DNA of 64,000 bases from Paraburkholderia sp. BL25I1N1 (GCF_003002025.1 NZ_PVZB01000014.1:1-64000), one strand, 5' to 3'. Shown: positions 38,342 through 47,412, counted from the stretch's first letter. The notes: generated by a model from the letters alone, not told the origin. Made by a program: numbers and translations.

Positions 38342-38474
38342 GCCGCTTGCTCCGCTATCTCTCTGTTCTCCGTGAACCAGTCAGCGGGCATCGCTGCGCT
38401 TGCCGCTTAAGGTCGGCAAGCCGCCCGCGTCACAAAGCCGCCTGCTCCGGTATCTCACCATTCACCGTGAACCA
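38342..38474 (-). repeat. Direct repeat: duplicated 3' end of the flavin monooxygenase gene
   Basis: A 38-base segment at 38342-38379 matches the gene end at 38437-38474 at 32 of 38 positions. Read on the minus strand, the outer copy still encodes WFTENREIAEQAAL beside the genuine WFTVNGEIPEQAAL, but lacks the stop. A shorter third match (GGCCGCTTGCTC) is at 38223-38234. The span of the two copies is given. Confidence 0.75.
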
Positions 38475-40154
38475 CGCTTCGCAATGCCGTAACAGGCCGT
38501 GCAGATCGGAACCGGTCCGCCCGCGCGCGCTGATGTAACCGTCCGGCCGCACCAGATAGAACGACGGCCGCGTGCGCCCATACGATTCGGAGAGCGCCGG
38601 ACCGCCGTCGCCGTTGGTATCCGTGATGCGCCAGATGCGCACCGCGCCCGGCAGCAATCGCTCGACTTCCGCCGCCACGCGCTCCATTTCCGCGTCCGGC
38701 GGCGGTTCATGCTTCGCGGCGGGATCGAGCGGCGTTTCGTCGACGGGCAACGGCGGCACCAGCAGGAACAGCGAGAAGAACGCCGGGTCGTGCAGATCGA
38801 AAACGCAGCCGACGCCGGGCGCGCGGCCCAGCGGTCCGTCCACCACATGCACCAGCGCATCGGGCGCGCGCTCGCCGGCACGCGGCCCGCCGTCGAGCAC
38901 ACGTTCGAGCGTCAGCGGACTGCGCCGGTACTGGATCGATAACTCGCTGATGGTAGCGCGCGCCGCGTCGCGCAGCGGACCCAGCGCGGCGAGCACCGGC
39001 ATCACGCGTTCGCGCAGCAGCTTCAGCGGTCCGTGATCGGCCTCGGCCATATGCGTGATGAAACCGGTCTGCCGCAGCACGTCACGTTCGATCGGATGAC
39101 GTTCGGTGTGATAGGTGTCGAGCAGCCGGTCGGGCGCCGCGCTCTTCAGCACACGCGCCAGCTTCCAGCCGAGATTGAACGCTTCCTGAATGCCGGTGTT
39201 CATGCCTTGCGCGCCGGCCGGGCTGTGCACATGAGCGGCGTCGCCAGCGAGGAAGATGCGGCCGACGCGCAGCCGGTCCACCATGCGGCTGTTCAGATGA
39301 AAATACGAGGACCACGCCAGGTCCGACACGTCGACCCGCTCGCGCACGCGCCGGGCGATCAACGCCTTGCATTCCTCGAGCGACGGCGCCGGCACTTTGT
39401 TCAACGGCGGTTCACCCAGCACCGCGGGCGTCGCGGGCGGCGCGACGGCGGCAGGCTCGAGCGCATGATCCGCGATCAGGCGATGCCGGCCGTGGCCCAT
39501 TGGAAATAGCGCCACCAGTCCTTCGCCAGACGCGAAGATATGAAACTCGTCTTCGGGCCAATCGGTTTCGGCGTGCAGATCGGCAAGCAGGAAAGTCTGC
39601 TCGAAGGTCTTGCCTTCAAAGCCCAGACCCAGGCGATGACGGATCGCACTATGCGCGCCATCGGCGGCGATCATGTACGAAGGACGCATCGTCTCCGTGT
39701 GACCGTCCGCGCGGCGCAGCGTCGCTTGGATGCTGGCGGAGCCTTGCGCGAACATGGTCAGCTCGACACCGCGCTCGACCGTCACGCCGAACGTTGCGAG
39801 ATGCTCCGTCAGCAAGCGCTCGGTCACGGACTGATCGAGAAACAGCAGATAGGGATAGCGCGTGTGGAGCGGATCGAAATCGAGTTGGGCGAGACGCATG
39901 CCGTTCGAAAACAGATTGGCGATGCGCGCGCGATGGCCGAGTTCGAGAAACGGTTCGACCAGCCGATGCTGCTCGAGCAACTCGAGCGTGCGCGCCTGGA
40001 TGCCGATGGCCCGCGAATACGGGTTCGGCTGCATGGCTTTGTCGATCAGGCGCACGGGGATGTGGGCACGCGCAAGACTCATCGCCGCGGCGAGCCCGGT
40101 GGGGCCGGCGCCGACGATCAGCACCGGCGACGCATCGTTTGCGGCAGCGTCCAT
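38430..40154 (-). CDS. FAD-dependent aromatic-ring monooxygenase (PheA/TfdB type)
   Basis: This 574-residue flavoprotein has the FAD motif VLIVGAGPTGLAAAMSLARA (residues 11-30) and the DG motif ADGAHSAIRHRLGLGF. The GD motif RIFLAGDAAHVHSPAGAQGM precedes NTGIQEAFNLGWKLA. The C-terminal 170 residues resemble the thioredoxin-like tail of phenol and 2,4-dichlorophenol hydroxylases. It should hydroxylate an aromatic ring with NADPH and O2; the substrate is unknown and no ring-cleavage gene is nearby. The ATG at 40154 has a GGAG ribosome site; an upstream TTG is rejected. Confidence 0.88.
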   Translation of the reverse strand: MDAAANDASPVLIVGAGPTGLAAAMSLARAHIPVRLIDKAMQPNPYSRAIGIQARTLELLEQHRLVEPFLELGHRARIANLFSNGMRLAQLDFDPLHTRYPYLLFLDQSVTERLLTEHLATFGVTVERGVELTMFAQGSASIQATLRRADGHTETMRPSYMIAADGAHSAIRHRLGLGFEGKTFEQTFLLADLHAETDWPEDEFHIFASGEGLVALFPMGHGRHRLIADHALEPAAVAPPATPAVLGEPPLNKVPAPSLEECKALIARRVRERVDVSDLAWSSYFHLNSRMVDRLRVGRIFLAGDAAHVHSPAGAQGMNTGIQEAFNLGWKLARVLKSAAPDRLLDTYHTERHPIERDVLRQTGFITHMAEADHGPLKLLRERVMPVLAALGPLRDAARATISELSIQYRRSPLTLERVLDGGPRAGERAPDALVHVVDGPLGRAPGVGCVFDLHDPAFFSLFLLVPPLPVDETPLDPAAKHEPPPDAEMERVAAEVERLLPGAVRIWRITDTNGDGGPALSESYGRTRPSFYLVRPDGYISARGRTGSDLHGLLRHCEAWFTVNGEIPEQAAL

Positions 40155-40290
40155 GCGGAACTCCGGAAACAACAATGCGTTCTAGTGTACGCCCGGAGGA
40201 AGTCGCCCTGAAGCGTCGCTGGCAAGCCGCCGACGGTGCGCTGCATCAATCATGCGATTGGCCTGGGCTTACTGCGCACACACGTTTGCC

Positions 40291-41388
40291 TCAATGCGCG
40301 TGCGGCGCATGATCCATTGCGCACCGATGGTCCGTGGTGCCGAGGTCGACTTGCAGCGTGGCGTGATGCATCGAGAAACGTTCGCGCAGCGTGACGACGA
40401 TCACGTCGAGCGACTCGTCGCCGGGGTGGCCGTCCGGCATCACCAGATGCGCGCTCAGCGCATTGCCGGTGGTCGAGAGCGCCCACACATGCAGATCGTG
40501 CACATCGACGACGCCGGGCTGTCCCGCCAGATAATCGCGGATACTTTGCAGATCGACGCCGGGCGGCACGGCGTCGAGCGCGAGGCGCACCGAATCGCGT
40601 AATAGGCCCCACGTGCCGACCACCACGACCGCCACCACGAGCAGGCTCATGACCGGGTCGAGCCACGTCCAGTTGGTGTAGAGAATCACGAGGCCGCTCA
40701 CCGCGACCGCCGCCGAGATGCCGGCATCCGCCGCCATGTGCAGGAAGGCGCCGCGAATGTTCAAGTCTTCCTTCTGCCCGCGCATGAAGAGCCACGCGGA
40801 AATCCCGTTGACCACCACGCCGACCGTCGCGACGACGAACACCGCGAGCCCCGCCACCGGCGCAGGATTCATCAGCCGCCCGATTGCTTCGGCGACGATC
40901 ACGCCGCATGCGAACAAGAGCAGCCCGGCATTGATGAGCGAAGCGAGAATCGACGAGCTGCCGTAACCGAACGTGTAGCGCGCCGACGGGCGACGGGTGG
41001 CGAGCCATGACGCGCCCCAGGCGAGCAGCAGCCCGAGCACATCGGAGAGATTGTGGCCGGCGTCGGCGAGCAGCGCGGTGGAATGAGCAAGCACACCGTA
41101 GACGGCTTGCGCGATCACGATGGCGATGTTCAACACGACCGCGAGCGCGAACGCGCGGCCGTGGCCTGCGACGGGAGCATGGGCGTGGTGATGGCCGGCG
41201 TGGCCGTGGGCGTGACTGTGACCGCTATGACTGTGATCGTGGCCACTGTGGTTGTGGCTGCTTTCACTGTGGCTTTGGCTGTGACTGTGGCTGTGGGCGC
41301 CGTCCGCTTGACCGGCTTGGTCGGCGCGGCCCGAGGTGCGATCGTAACGGTCTGCAGCAACAGTGTTCGGAGTTTCCGGTTTCTTCAT
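40291..41388 (-). CDS. Cation diffusion facilitator (zinc-type) exporter
   Basis: This 365-residue inner-membrane antiporter has six transmembrane segments. Metal-binding residues lie in TM2 (LLADAGHNLSDVLGLL) and TM5 (FLHMAADAGISA), the HxxxD pattern of zinc-type members, and a C-terminal cytoplasmic domain (residues 285-365) ends in His-rich DHAPHAH. An unusually long His/Ser-rich N-terminus (residues 30-72, over fifteen His) probably collects metal. It overlaps the ArsR-type regulator by four bases (ATGA) and is clearly coupled to it. CzcD- or DmeF-like; the metal could be Zn, Co or Cd. Confidence 0.92.
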   Translation of the reverse strand: MKKPETPNTVAADRYDRTSGRADQAGQADGAHSHSHSQSHSESSHNHSGHDHSHSGHSHAHGHAGHHHAHAPVAGHGRAFALAVVLNIAIVIAQAVYGVLAHSTALLADAGHNLSDVLGLLLAWGASWLATRRPSARYTFGYGSSSILASLINAGLLLFACGVIVAEAIGRLMNPAPVAGLAVFVVATVGVVVNGISAWLFMRGQKEDLNIRGAFLHMAADAGISAAVAVSGLVILYTNWTWLDPVMSLLVVAVVVVGTWGLLRDSVRLALDAVPPGVDLQSIRDYLAGQPGVVDVHDLHVWALSTTGNALSAHLVMPDGHPGDESLDVIVVTLRERFSMHHATLQVDLGTTDHRCAMDHAPHAH

Positions 41389-41744
41389 GACGGTTCCAGT
41401 GAATCATCGCCGGCCGGTTCGGCCACGTGTTCGAGCATACCGGCCAGCATCGCGCTGATATGACGGTCGGCGGCGAGATAGAAGACCTGCTTGCCCTGTC
41501 GTTCCGCGCGCACGATCCGCGCCGCGCGAAGCAGCCGCAAATGATGGCTCACGAGCGACGACGACAACCCCAGCGCCTCGGCAATCGCCCCGACCGCGCG
41601 CCGCTCGTCGAGGCACGCCAGTACGATGCGCAAGCGCGTGGGGTCGCCGAGAAGGCGAAACAGATCGGCAAGCGGCACGATCGTGTCCACCGAGCGATCG
41701 TCAACGCTCGCAGACGACGAGTTGGAAGCAAGGGAAGAAGCCAT
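41385..41744 (-). CDS. ArsR/SmtB-family metal-responsive repressor
   Basis: This 119-residue winged-helix protein has LADLFRLLGDPTRLRIVLACL and the recognition helix LGLSSSLVSHHLRLLRAA, with YLAADRHISAML at the C-terminal helix where metal ligands (D-x-H) usually lie. The absence of a CxC motif in the DNA-binding helix argues for a Zn/Co/Ni alpha5-type sensor and against arsenic. The start ATG 41744 is preferred to the one at 41777, because the latter lies inside the palindromic operator. First gene of the regulator-exporter pair. Confidence 0.9.
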   Translation of the reverse strand: MASSLASNSSSASVDDRSVDTIVPLADLFRLLGDPTRLRIVLACLDERRAVGAIAEALGLSSSLVSHHLRLLRAARIVRAERQGKQVFYLAADRHISAMLAGMLEHVAEPAGDDSLEPS

Positions 41745-41764
41745 GGCAGGCGGCGCTGCGGAAG

Positions 41765-41790
41765 AACATATGAACATGTATTCATATGTT
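41765..41790. promoter_or_regulatory. ArsR/SmtB-type operator palindrome
   Basis: Perfect 10-base arms AACATATGAA (41765-41774) and TTCATATGTT (41781-41790) flank a 6-base centre. TGAACA-n-ATTCA is the consensus seen at SmtB/CzrA-type operators. It lies 21 bases upstream of the regulator's start, so metal-free repressor would block its own operon. Confidence 0.82.
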
Positions 41791-41881
41791 ATAGATATCG
41801 AGACAATCGGTCAATTCGGAGCGCGGTCCGGCGAGTGTGGGAAAATGCGGCCTCTGCCTCACCCGAATGCCATCCCCCGTC

Positions 41882-43729
41882 ATGCAACCTGTATTTGACC
41901 GCGCTTTCGCGGCGCATCGTGACGGCCGCCTCGACGACGCCGAACGGGGCTACCGCGCGACGCTCGACGGCAATCCCGCGCACGTCGATGCGTTGCACCT
42001 GCTGGGCGTTCTGCGCCACCAGCAGGGCCAGCACGCCGAAGCCGCCGAGCTCGTGCGGCGCGCGGTGAACCTGCGTCCGGAAGACGCCGCGCTGCAGTTG
42101 AACCTGGGCAACGCGCTGAAAGCGCTGGGCCAGATCGACGACGCCATCGAACAGTTCCGCAATGCGCTGACGCTCGCGCCGTCGTTCCCGATGGCGCACT
42201 ACAACCTCGGCAACGCGTACGCCGCGGCGGGCCGTCATGAAGACGCCGCCGACGCGTTCGAGAGGTCGTTGCGGCTGCAACCGAACGACGCTTCGTCGCA
42301 CAACAATCTCGGCAATGCGCTGCACGCGCTCGGACGCCACACGGAAGCCATCGCCGCGTTCCGGCGCACGCTCGAACTGCGTCCCGGTCACGCCGGCGCG
42401 CTCAATAACATGGGCATGTCGCTGAACGCGCTCGGTCGCGCGGAAGAAGCGATCCCGTGTTTCGAGACGGCGCTGGCGGCCGAGCCGCGCTTCGTCGCCG
42501 CGCACTTCAATCTCGCCAACACCTTCGACGCCACCGGCCGCCATGCTGAGGCGGTCGCGTCGTTCAAGGCGGCGCTGAGCTTGCAGCCGAACCTGCCGCC
42601 GGCGATCTTCGGCATGGGGAATGCGCTGGCGGCATTGGGACGCCACGCCGAGGCGCTCCCGTATCTCGAACGCGCCGTCGGTCTCGATCCGCAATTCGCG
42701 CTCGCGTGGCTGAGTCTGGGCACCGCGCACCAGGCGCTGGGCGCGCATGGCCCCGCCGTGCGCGCGCTGGATCAGGCGCTGCGTCTGCGGCCCGATCTCG
42801 CCTCCGCGCATATGAACCGCGCGCTCGCGTGGCTCGCGCTGCGCGATTTCGCACGCGGGCTGCCGGAGTACGAGTGGCGCCTGCAAACCATGGCGCAGCC
42901 GCTGATCCAGACGCTGCCGCGCTGGCACGGCGAGCCGATCGCCGAACGTACGCTGCTGGTTCACGCCGAGCAGGGTTTCGGCGACACGCTGCAATTCGTG
43001 CGCTTCGTCCCGCTGGTCGCGCAGCGCGCGGCGCGCGTGGTGCTCGAAGTGCAGCCGCAACTGCTGCCCTTGCTGGCTCCGGCCGCGCAAGCCTGGCGCG
43101 TGACGCTGATCGCCCAAGGCACGCCGCGTCCCGCCGCCGATCTGCAATGTCCGCTGCTAAGTCTGCCGCTCGCGCTCGGCACGAGCTTCGACACCATTCC
43201 GGACCGCACGCCCTATCTCAGCGTGCCGCCCGCCTACGGCCGCAAATGGCGCGGCTCGCTTGGCGGCCAGGCGAAGCGCAAGATCGGCATCGCGTGGTCG
43301 GGACGCATCCAGCAAAACGAAACGCGTTCGATGCCGCTCGCCGCGCTCGATCCGCTGTTCGCACTCGACGGCATCGACTGGATCGTGCTGCAGCCCGAGT
43401 TGAGCGCAGACGAACGCGTGGCGCTCGACGCGCATCCGCGCGCAGCGTCGATTCACCGCTTCGACAAGCGGATCGGCGACTTCGCGGACACGGCGGCGAT
43501 CATCGAACGGCTCGACGCGGTGGTGTCGATCGATACGTCGATCGCGCACGTTGCCGGCGCGCTGCGCAAGTCACTGTGGTTGATGCTGCCGTTCGCGGCG
43601 GATTGGCGCTGGTTTGTCGGCGAAACACGCAGCCCCTGGTATCCGGGCGCAACGCTGGTGCGCCAGCCGCAACCCGGCGCGTGGGGTGATGTCGTCGAGG
43701 CCGTGGCGAACGAGTTGCGCAAGGGCTAG
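41882..43729 (+). CDS. TPR-repeat protein with C-terminal glycosyltransferase-like domain
   Basis: This 615-residue protein starts with about nine TPR units of 34 residues (residues 1-320; repeated LGNALxALGR and NLGNAYAAAGRHEDA). The C-terminal part (330-615) has HAEQGFGDTLQFVRFVPLV, KIGIAWSGRIQQNETRS and DAVVSIDTSIAHVAGAL. It ends in PFAADWRWFVGETRSPWYPG. This tail is shared by GT9-like and SPINDLY/OGT-like TPR proteins, so it may transfer a sugar, but the acceptor is unknown. It stands alone with no surface-glycan neighbours. Earlier in-frame ATG codons at 41837 and 41867 are less likely. Confidence 0.85.
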   Translation: MQPVFDRAFAAHRDGRLDDAERGYRATLDGNPAHVDALHLLGVLRHQQGQHAEAAELVRRAVNLRPEDAALQLNLGNALKALGQIDDAIEQFRNALTLAPSFPMAHYNLGNAYAAAGRHEDAADAFERSLRLQPNDASSHNNLGNALHALGRHTEAIAAFRRTLELRPGHAGALNNMGMSLNALGRAEEAIPCFETALAAEPRFVAAHFNLANTFDATGRHAEAVASFKAALSLQPNLPPAIFGMGNALAALGRHAEALPYLERAVGLDPQFALAWLSLGTAHQALGAHGPAVRALDQALRLRPDLASAHMNRALAWLALRDFARGLPEYEWRLQTMAQPLIQTLPRWHGEPIAERTLLVHAEQGFGDTLQFVRFVPLVAQRAARVVLEVQPQLLPLLAPAAQAWRVTLIAQGTPRPAADLQCPLLSLPLALGTSFDTIPDRTPYLSVPPAYGRKWRGSLGGQAKRKIGIAWSGRIQQNETRSMPLAALDPLFALDGIDWIVLQPELSADERVALDAHPRAASIHRFDKRIGDFADTAAIIERLDAVVSIDTSIAHVAGALRKSLWLMLPFAADWRWFVGETRSPWYPGATLVRQPQPGAWGDVVEAVANELRKG

Positions 43730-43777
43730 CGCGCACGCCGCCCGGCGAAGTCAGCCGTCATCGCCGGGCACAAAACA

Positions 43778-43809
43778 AAAACCCCGCGTTCGTGAGAACG
43801 CGGGGTTTT
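43778..43809. terminator. Bidirectional terminator between the TPR protein and the MFS carrier
   Basis: A perfect 14-base stem (AAAACCCCGCGTTC and its complement) with a GTGA loop serves both convergent genes. Confidence 0.95.
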
Positions 43810-43841
43810 CTCTTGCCCGAATGAATCAGGAACGGTGAAGC

Positions 43842-45143
43842 TCAGGCCGTCCGATATTGATTGCGCGATTCCGGCGTGCGATACAGCACCAACGTCGCGA
43901 TCAACCCGCAAATCGCCGCCACACCCAGGAACAGACCCGGTGCCGCCTTGTTGCCGGTGGAGTGAATCAGCAACGTCGAGATTGCCGGCGTGAAGCCGCC
44001 GATCGTCGTGGCGAGGCTGTAGGCGAGCGAGAAACCGGCGGTCCGCACTTCGACCGGCATGACTTCGGTCAGCGCCACGACCATCCCGCCGTTATAGCTG
44101 CCGTACAGGAACGACAGCCACAGTTCGACCTCCAGCAAGCGCGCGAACGACGGGTCCGCCACCAGCCACTGCAGCGCCGGATACGCGGTGATGATGGTGA
44201 GGATCGTGAACGTCAGCAACACCGGACGCCGGCCGATACGGTCGGACAACGCCCCCGCGAGCGGCAGCCAGATCAGATTCGACAGACCGATACAGACCGT
44301 GACGACCAGGGTATCGATCGACGACAGCTTCAGCACTTCCTTGCCGAAGGTCGGCGTGTACGCCGTGATCATGTAGAACGACACCGTGGTCATGATCACC
44401 ATGCCCATGCCGCCGAGCACGATGCCCCAGTTCGCGGCCATCGTCTTCATGATCTCGCCCATCTTCGGATGGTGCTTGCGCGCCTTGAACTCCTCGGTTT
44501 CCTGCAACGAACGGCGGATCAGGAACAGGAACGGCACGATCAGGCAGCCGATCAGGAACGGCACGCGCCAGCCCCAGGCGCTCATCTGGTCGGCCGGCAA
44601 CATCTTGTTGAGGAACACGCCGATCAGCGCGGCGAACACCACGGCAACCTGCTGGCTGCCCGACTGCCATGCGCAGTAGAAGCCCTTGTTGCCTTTGGTG
44701 GCGATCTCGGACAGATACACCGACACGCCGCCCAGTTCGACCCCGGCGGAAAAACCCTGCAATAGCCGGCCGCCCAGAACGAGCACCGGCGCCAGCAAGC
44801 CGATCGTCGCGTAACCCGGAATCGATGCGACCGTGAGCGTGCCGAGCGCCATCAAGCCCAGCGTGAGGATCAGACCTTTGCGCCGGCCGTGATGATCGAT
44901 GTAAGCGCCGAGGACGATCGCGCCGAGCGGCCGCATCAGGAAGCCCGCGCCGAACACCGACAGCGACAGCATTAACGACGCGAATTCGTTGCCGCTTGGA
45001 AAGTAGGTCTTGGCGATCGCCGAAGCGTAATAGCCATAAACCATGAAGTCGTACATCTCAAGGAAGTTGCCGCTGACTACGCGGAAGACCGTCTTGACTT
45101 TGGATTCTTGCGATGTGGAAGTAGCGTGTGTCGCTGTTGACAT
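43842..45143 (-). CDS. MFS transporter, citrate/proton symporter family
   Basis: This 433-residue carrier has twelve predicted transmembrane helices. Conserved features are GNFLEMYDFMVYGYYASAIA near the start, LMRPLGAIVLGAYIDHHGRR between TM2 and TM3, the family loop LQGFSAGVELGGVSVYLSEI, and TEVMPVEVRTAGFSLAYS. These belong to the CitA/ShiA-like metabolite:H+ symporters that take up citrate, tricarballylate or similar acids. The ATG at 45143 is preferred; an in-frame GTG lies nine codons upstream. No citrate lyase or other metabolic partner is next to it. Confidence 0.88.
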   Translation of the reverse strand: MSTATHATSTSQESKVKTVFRVVSGNFLEMYDFMVYGYYASAIAKTYFPSGNEFASLMLSLSVFGAGFLMRPLGAIVLGAYIDHHGRRKGLILTLGLMALGTLTVASIPGYATIGLLAPVLVLGGRLLQGFSAGVELGGVSVYLSEIATKGNKGFYCAWQSGSQQVAVVFAALIGVFLNKMLPADQMSAWGWRVPFLIGCLIVPFLFLIRRSLQETEEFKARKHHPKMGEIMKTMAANWGIVLGGMGMVIMTTVSFYMITAYTPTFGKEVLKLSSIDTLVVTVCIGLSNLIWLPLAGALSDRIGRRPVLLTFTILTIITAYPALQWLVADPSFARLLEVELWLSFLYGSYNGGMVVALTEVMPVEVRTAGFSLAYSLATTIGGFTPAISTLLIHSTGNKAAPGLFLGVAAICGLIATLVLYRTPESRNQYRTA

Positions 45144-45443
45144 GACATTCTCTGATAAGCCTGTCGCCACGCGGGATCGGCGACGGCAGGCAGTTGAAAC
45201 GATCCACCGGTTTTGTCAAGCGGACGCCTCGGACGGCTGCAAGAGAACGCGCCCGGGGCGCCGCATTTTCATGCTGAACGCATTGTTGCGATATCAGGGT
45301 AAACGTTGTGATTCACGTGGTAGCTGCTCCACGTAATGTTACCGTTGAAGCCGCTGTCGCGAAATGCATACAGTTTCCTTACATAGAATGGCCGGCCGTC
45401 GCGCTAACATTCGCAGTCAGGCATTCCGTTGATCACTACCCCG
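45144..45443. other. 300-base divergent intergenic region
   Basis: It lies between the citrate-type carrier and the acetyltransferase. It contains an inverted repeat, ACGTGG at 45315-45320 and CCACGT at 45329-45334, eight bases apart, which could be an operator. No promoter hexamers stand out. Confidence 0.4.
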
Positions 45444-45968
45444 ATGCGAACCACCCCCGCTCTTTCACTGCGCCCCGCCACGCTTGCGGATGCCGCGCTT
45501 ATCGCTTCGATCCACACCACCAGTTGGCAGGCCACCTATCGCAACCTGCTGCCCGACACATTTCTCGACGGCGAAGTGACGCGCGAACGCGCGGCCTATT
45601 GGGAAGCGCGGCTGAGCGCCCCCGGCGGCGAACGCCGCATCGTGCTGATCGCCGAACTCGCCGGCGAGCCGACGGGTTTTGTCTGCGTCGAACGTCAACC
45701 GGAGTCCGCGTGGGGCGTGCTGCTCGATAACCTGCACACGCTGCCGGACTATCAGGGCATCGGTGTCGGCAAGCTGCTCATGCGTGCCGCCAAAGACTGG
45801 GCTCGCGCGCAAGGCGAAGCGCAACTCTATCTGTATGTGCTCGAAGGGAACGCGCCGGCAATCGGCTTCTATGAGCGGCAAGGCTGGCAGTTCGTCGGCG
45901 CCGAACCGGATCATATGGGCGGCGTGGATATTACAGCGTTGCGCTACGTCTACAGACTCGATCGATAG
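45444..45968 (+). CDS. GNAT-family N-acetyltransferase
   Basis: This 174-residue acetyltransferase has LRPATLADAALIASIHTTSW at the start and the acetyl-CoA loop HTLPDYQGIGVGKLLMRAA (motif A, Q-x-x-G-V-G). LYLYVLEGNAPAIGFYERQG (motif B) follows. Such proteins acetylate amino groups on small molecules or proteins; the acceptor is unknown. An in-frame TTG five codons earlier is a possible alternative start. It stands alone. Confidence 0.85.
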   Translation: MRTTPALSLRPATLADAALIASIHTTSWQATYRNLLPDTFLDGEVTRERAAYWEARLSAPGGERRIVLIAELAGEPTGFVCVERQPESAWGVLLDNLHTLPDYQGIGVGKLLMRAAKDWARAQGEAQLYLYVLEGNAPAIGFYERQGWQFVGAEPDHMGGVDITALRYVYRLDR

Positions 45969-46270
45969 GACGAGCATGGCTCGTTTGAGCGATGTCGAGG
46001 CCCGACTCAAGCCAAGACGATTCGACACGACCATTCGGAAGTTTCCGCACTCCAACTCGACTGCATCCCGGTAGCATCCTCCACACCCCTACGGCTTCAC
46101 TGAGTGACACGCCCATGCGCCCGTGTGCTTGCCCAGCACAACGCGGGTGGTCGGCGTCGACGTACGGCGTGCATGTCTGGCGTTTCACGCGCATCGCACC
46201 GAGGCCTGAGTCCCCGCAGATCCCGTGACCGCCGAGCGGCGGCCCCTTTAAGAGGCGCTGGAAACGACCG
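45969..46270. other. 302-base intergenic region with nothing recognised
   Basis: Between the acetyltransferase and the unrecognised membrane protein. Frames are open only over short stretches and no hairpin with a T run is seen. A short polypurine (GGAAACG) near 46259 may be the ribosome site of the next gene. Confidence 0.4.
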
Positions 46271-47380
46271 ATGTCCACCATTCCTTTCATCCCGATCCAG
46301 GGCCATCTGGCCGTGCCGCGCCTGCGTCCGCTGGGTCATGTGCCGGCATCCTTCGGCCGGGACTGGGCACTGCTTCCGCCGGGCTACAGTTTGCGCACGG
46401 AACTCAAGGCACTCTACGCAGCCATGCTGCGCACGTTCTGCCTGAGCGACCAGGCCATTCGCTCGCTTTGCCGATGGTCGCCGTCGGAACAACAGCGCGC
46501 GACCACGGTGCCGGCTCCGGTGTTCGAAAAACCATTCGACGCGGTAGCGCAAATGGCTGCGGCTGCTGCGGCCGTCCCGCCGGTTCTGCCGCATGCGTAT
46601 GCAACGGCCGTACGCGGGTCGGCCCATCACTGGAGTGCGTTGGCAGGCGGCGCATGCGTGCTCGGCGGTACTGCGATGCTTGGATGGATCGGGTTCGATC
46701 ATCTGATGCATCGTGACACCGTCACTCATATGGATTCCGCGGGCAAGGTCTCGCACGAACGCGACTCGCGGTCAGTGAAGGCTCAGCCACCGGCCGCAGT
46801 CAACGCTCGCGCCGTGGATAACGTCGCGGCGAGCAGGTCCGCAGCAGTCGCGGCATCAATGCCCGCGCTCTCGAATGCGGCGCCTGCGTCCGGCTCTGCG
46901 GCGGCAGCGGCGGCGGCGGTGTCGGTGCCCGCTTCGAACTCTGCCTCCACATTGCGCTTCGCTTCGGCGCATGTCATCGCCGATAAAGCCGTCTCACATC
47001 GCGGTCAGCTCGTCCGCGAGCAAAGCCGCAAGCAACACGGACAAATTAACCGGCGCATCGCGCGTTTCGTCGCCGCAAACCGACCATCGCACGCAATGGT
47101 TAGCGCCGCAGAGGCGACACGCAGCGCGGCCCCACGGGTCGCAGCAAATGCGTCGCCAAAGCTGTCGGCTGCCGGAGCTTATTCGCCGGTCGCTCCGGCT
47201 CGACTCGGCGTCGACGAATACGCGGGCGTAACCATGTCAGCTGCTACACATGTCCGCGATACCGTGCCAATGCCGCGCACCGGTTCGTCAAACAATGCGT
47301 CCGGCACCAGCGGCACCGAATGGATGAACCATCTTTCACATCGGCGCGTGACCGACGTTCCGGATCAATTTGCGAAGTAA
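46271..47380 (+). CDS. Unrecognised membrane protein with Ala/Ser-rich exported tail
   Basis: This 369-residue protein is not recognised. The N-terminal 90 residues contain a possible folded region (RTELKALYAAMLRTFCLSDQ and AIRSLCRWSP, with two Cys). A single hydrophobic helix spans about 121-141 (WSALAGGACVLGGTAMLGWI), followed by a long low-complexity tail rich in Ala, Ser and Val. A single-pass topology is likely, with the tail in the periplasm or cytoplasm. It is followed by a strong terminator, and codon use matches the rest of the window, so it is probably a real gene. Confidence 0.65.
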   Translation: MSTIPFIPIQGHLAVPRLRPLGHVPASFGRDWALLPPGYSLRTELKALYAAMLRTFCLSDQAIRSLCRWSPSEQQRATTVPAPVFEKPFDAVAQMAAAAAAVPPVLPHAYATAVRGSAHHWSALAGGACVLGGTAMLGWIGFDHLMHRDTVTHMDSAGKVSHERDSRSVKAQPPAAVNARAVDNVAASRSAAVAASMPALSNAAPASGSAAAAAAAVSVPASNSASTLRFASAHVIADKAVSHRGQLVREQSRKQHGQINRRIARFVAANRPSHAMVSAAEATRSAAPRVAANASPKLSAAGAYSPVAPARLGVDEYAGVTMSAATHVRDTVPMPRTGSSNNASGTSGTEWMNHLSHRRVTDVPDQFAK

Positions 47381-47412
47381 GCACCCGCGCGACCGCATAG
47401 ACGTCGCGTAGC

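Noticed and set aside
41775..41777. Upstream ATG of the ArsR-type regulator
   Set aside because: It sits inside the palindromic operator and adds residues not typical of the family.
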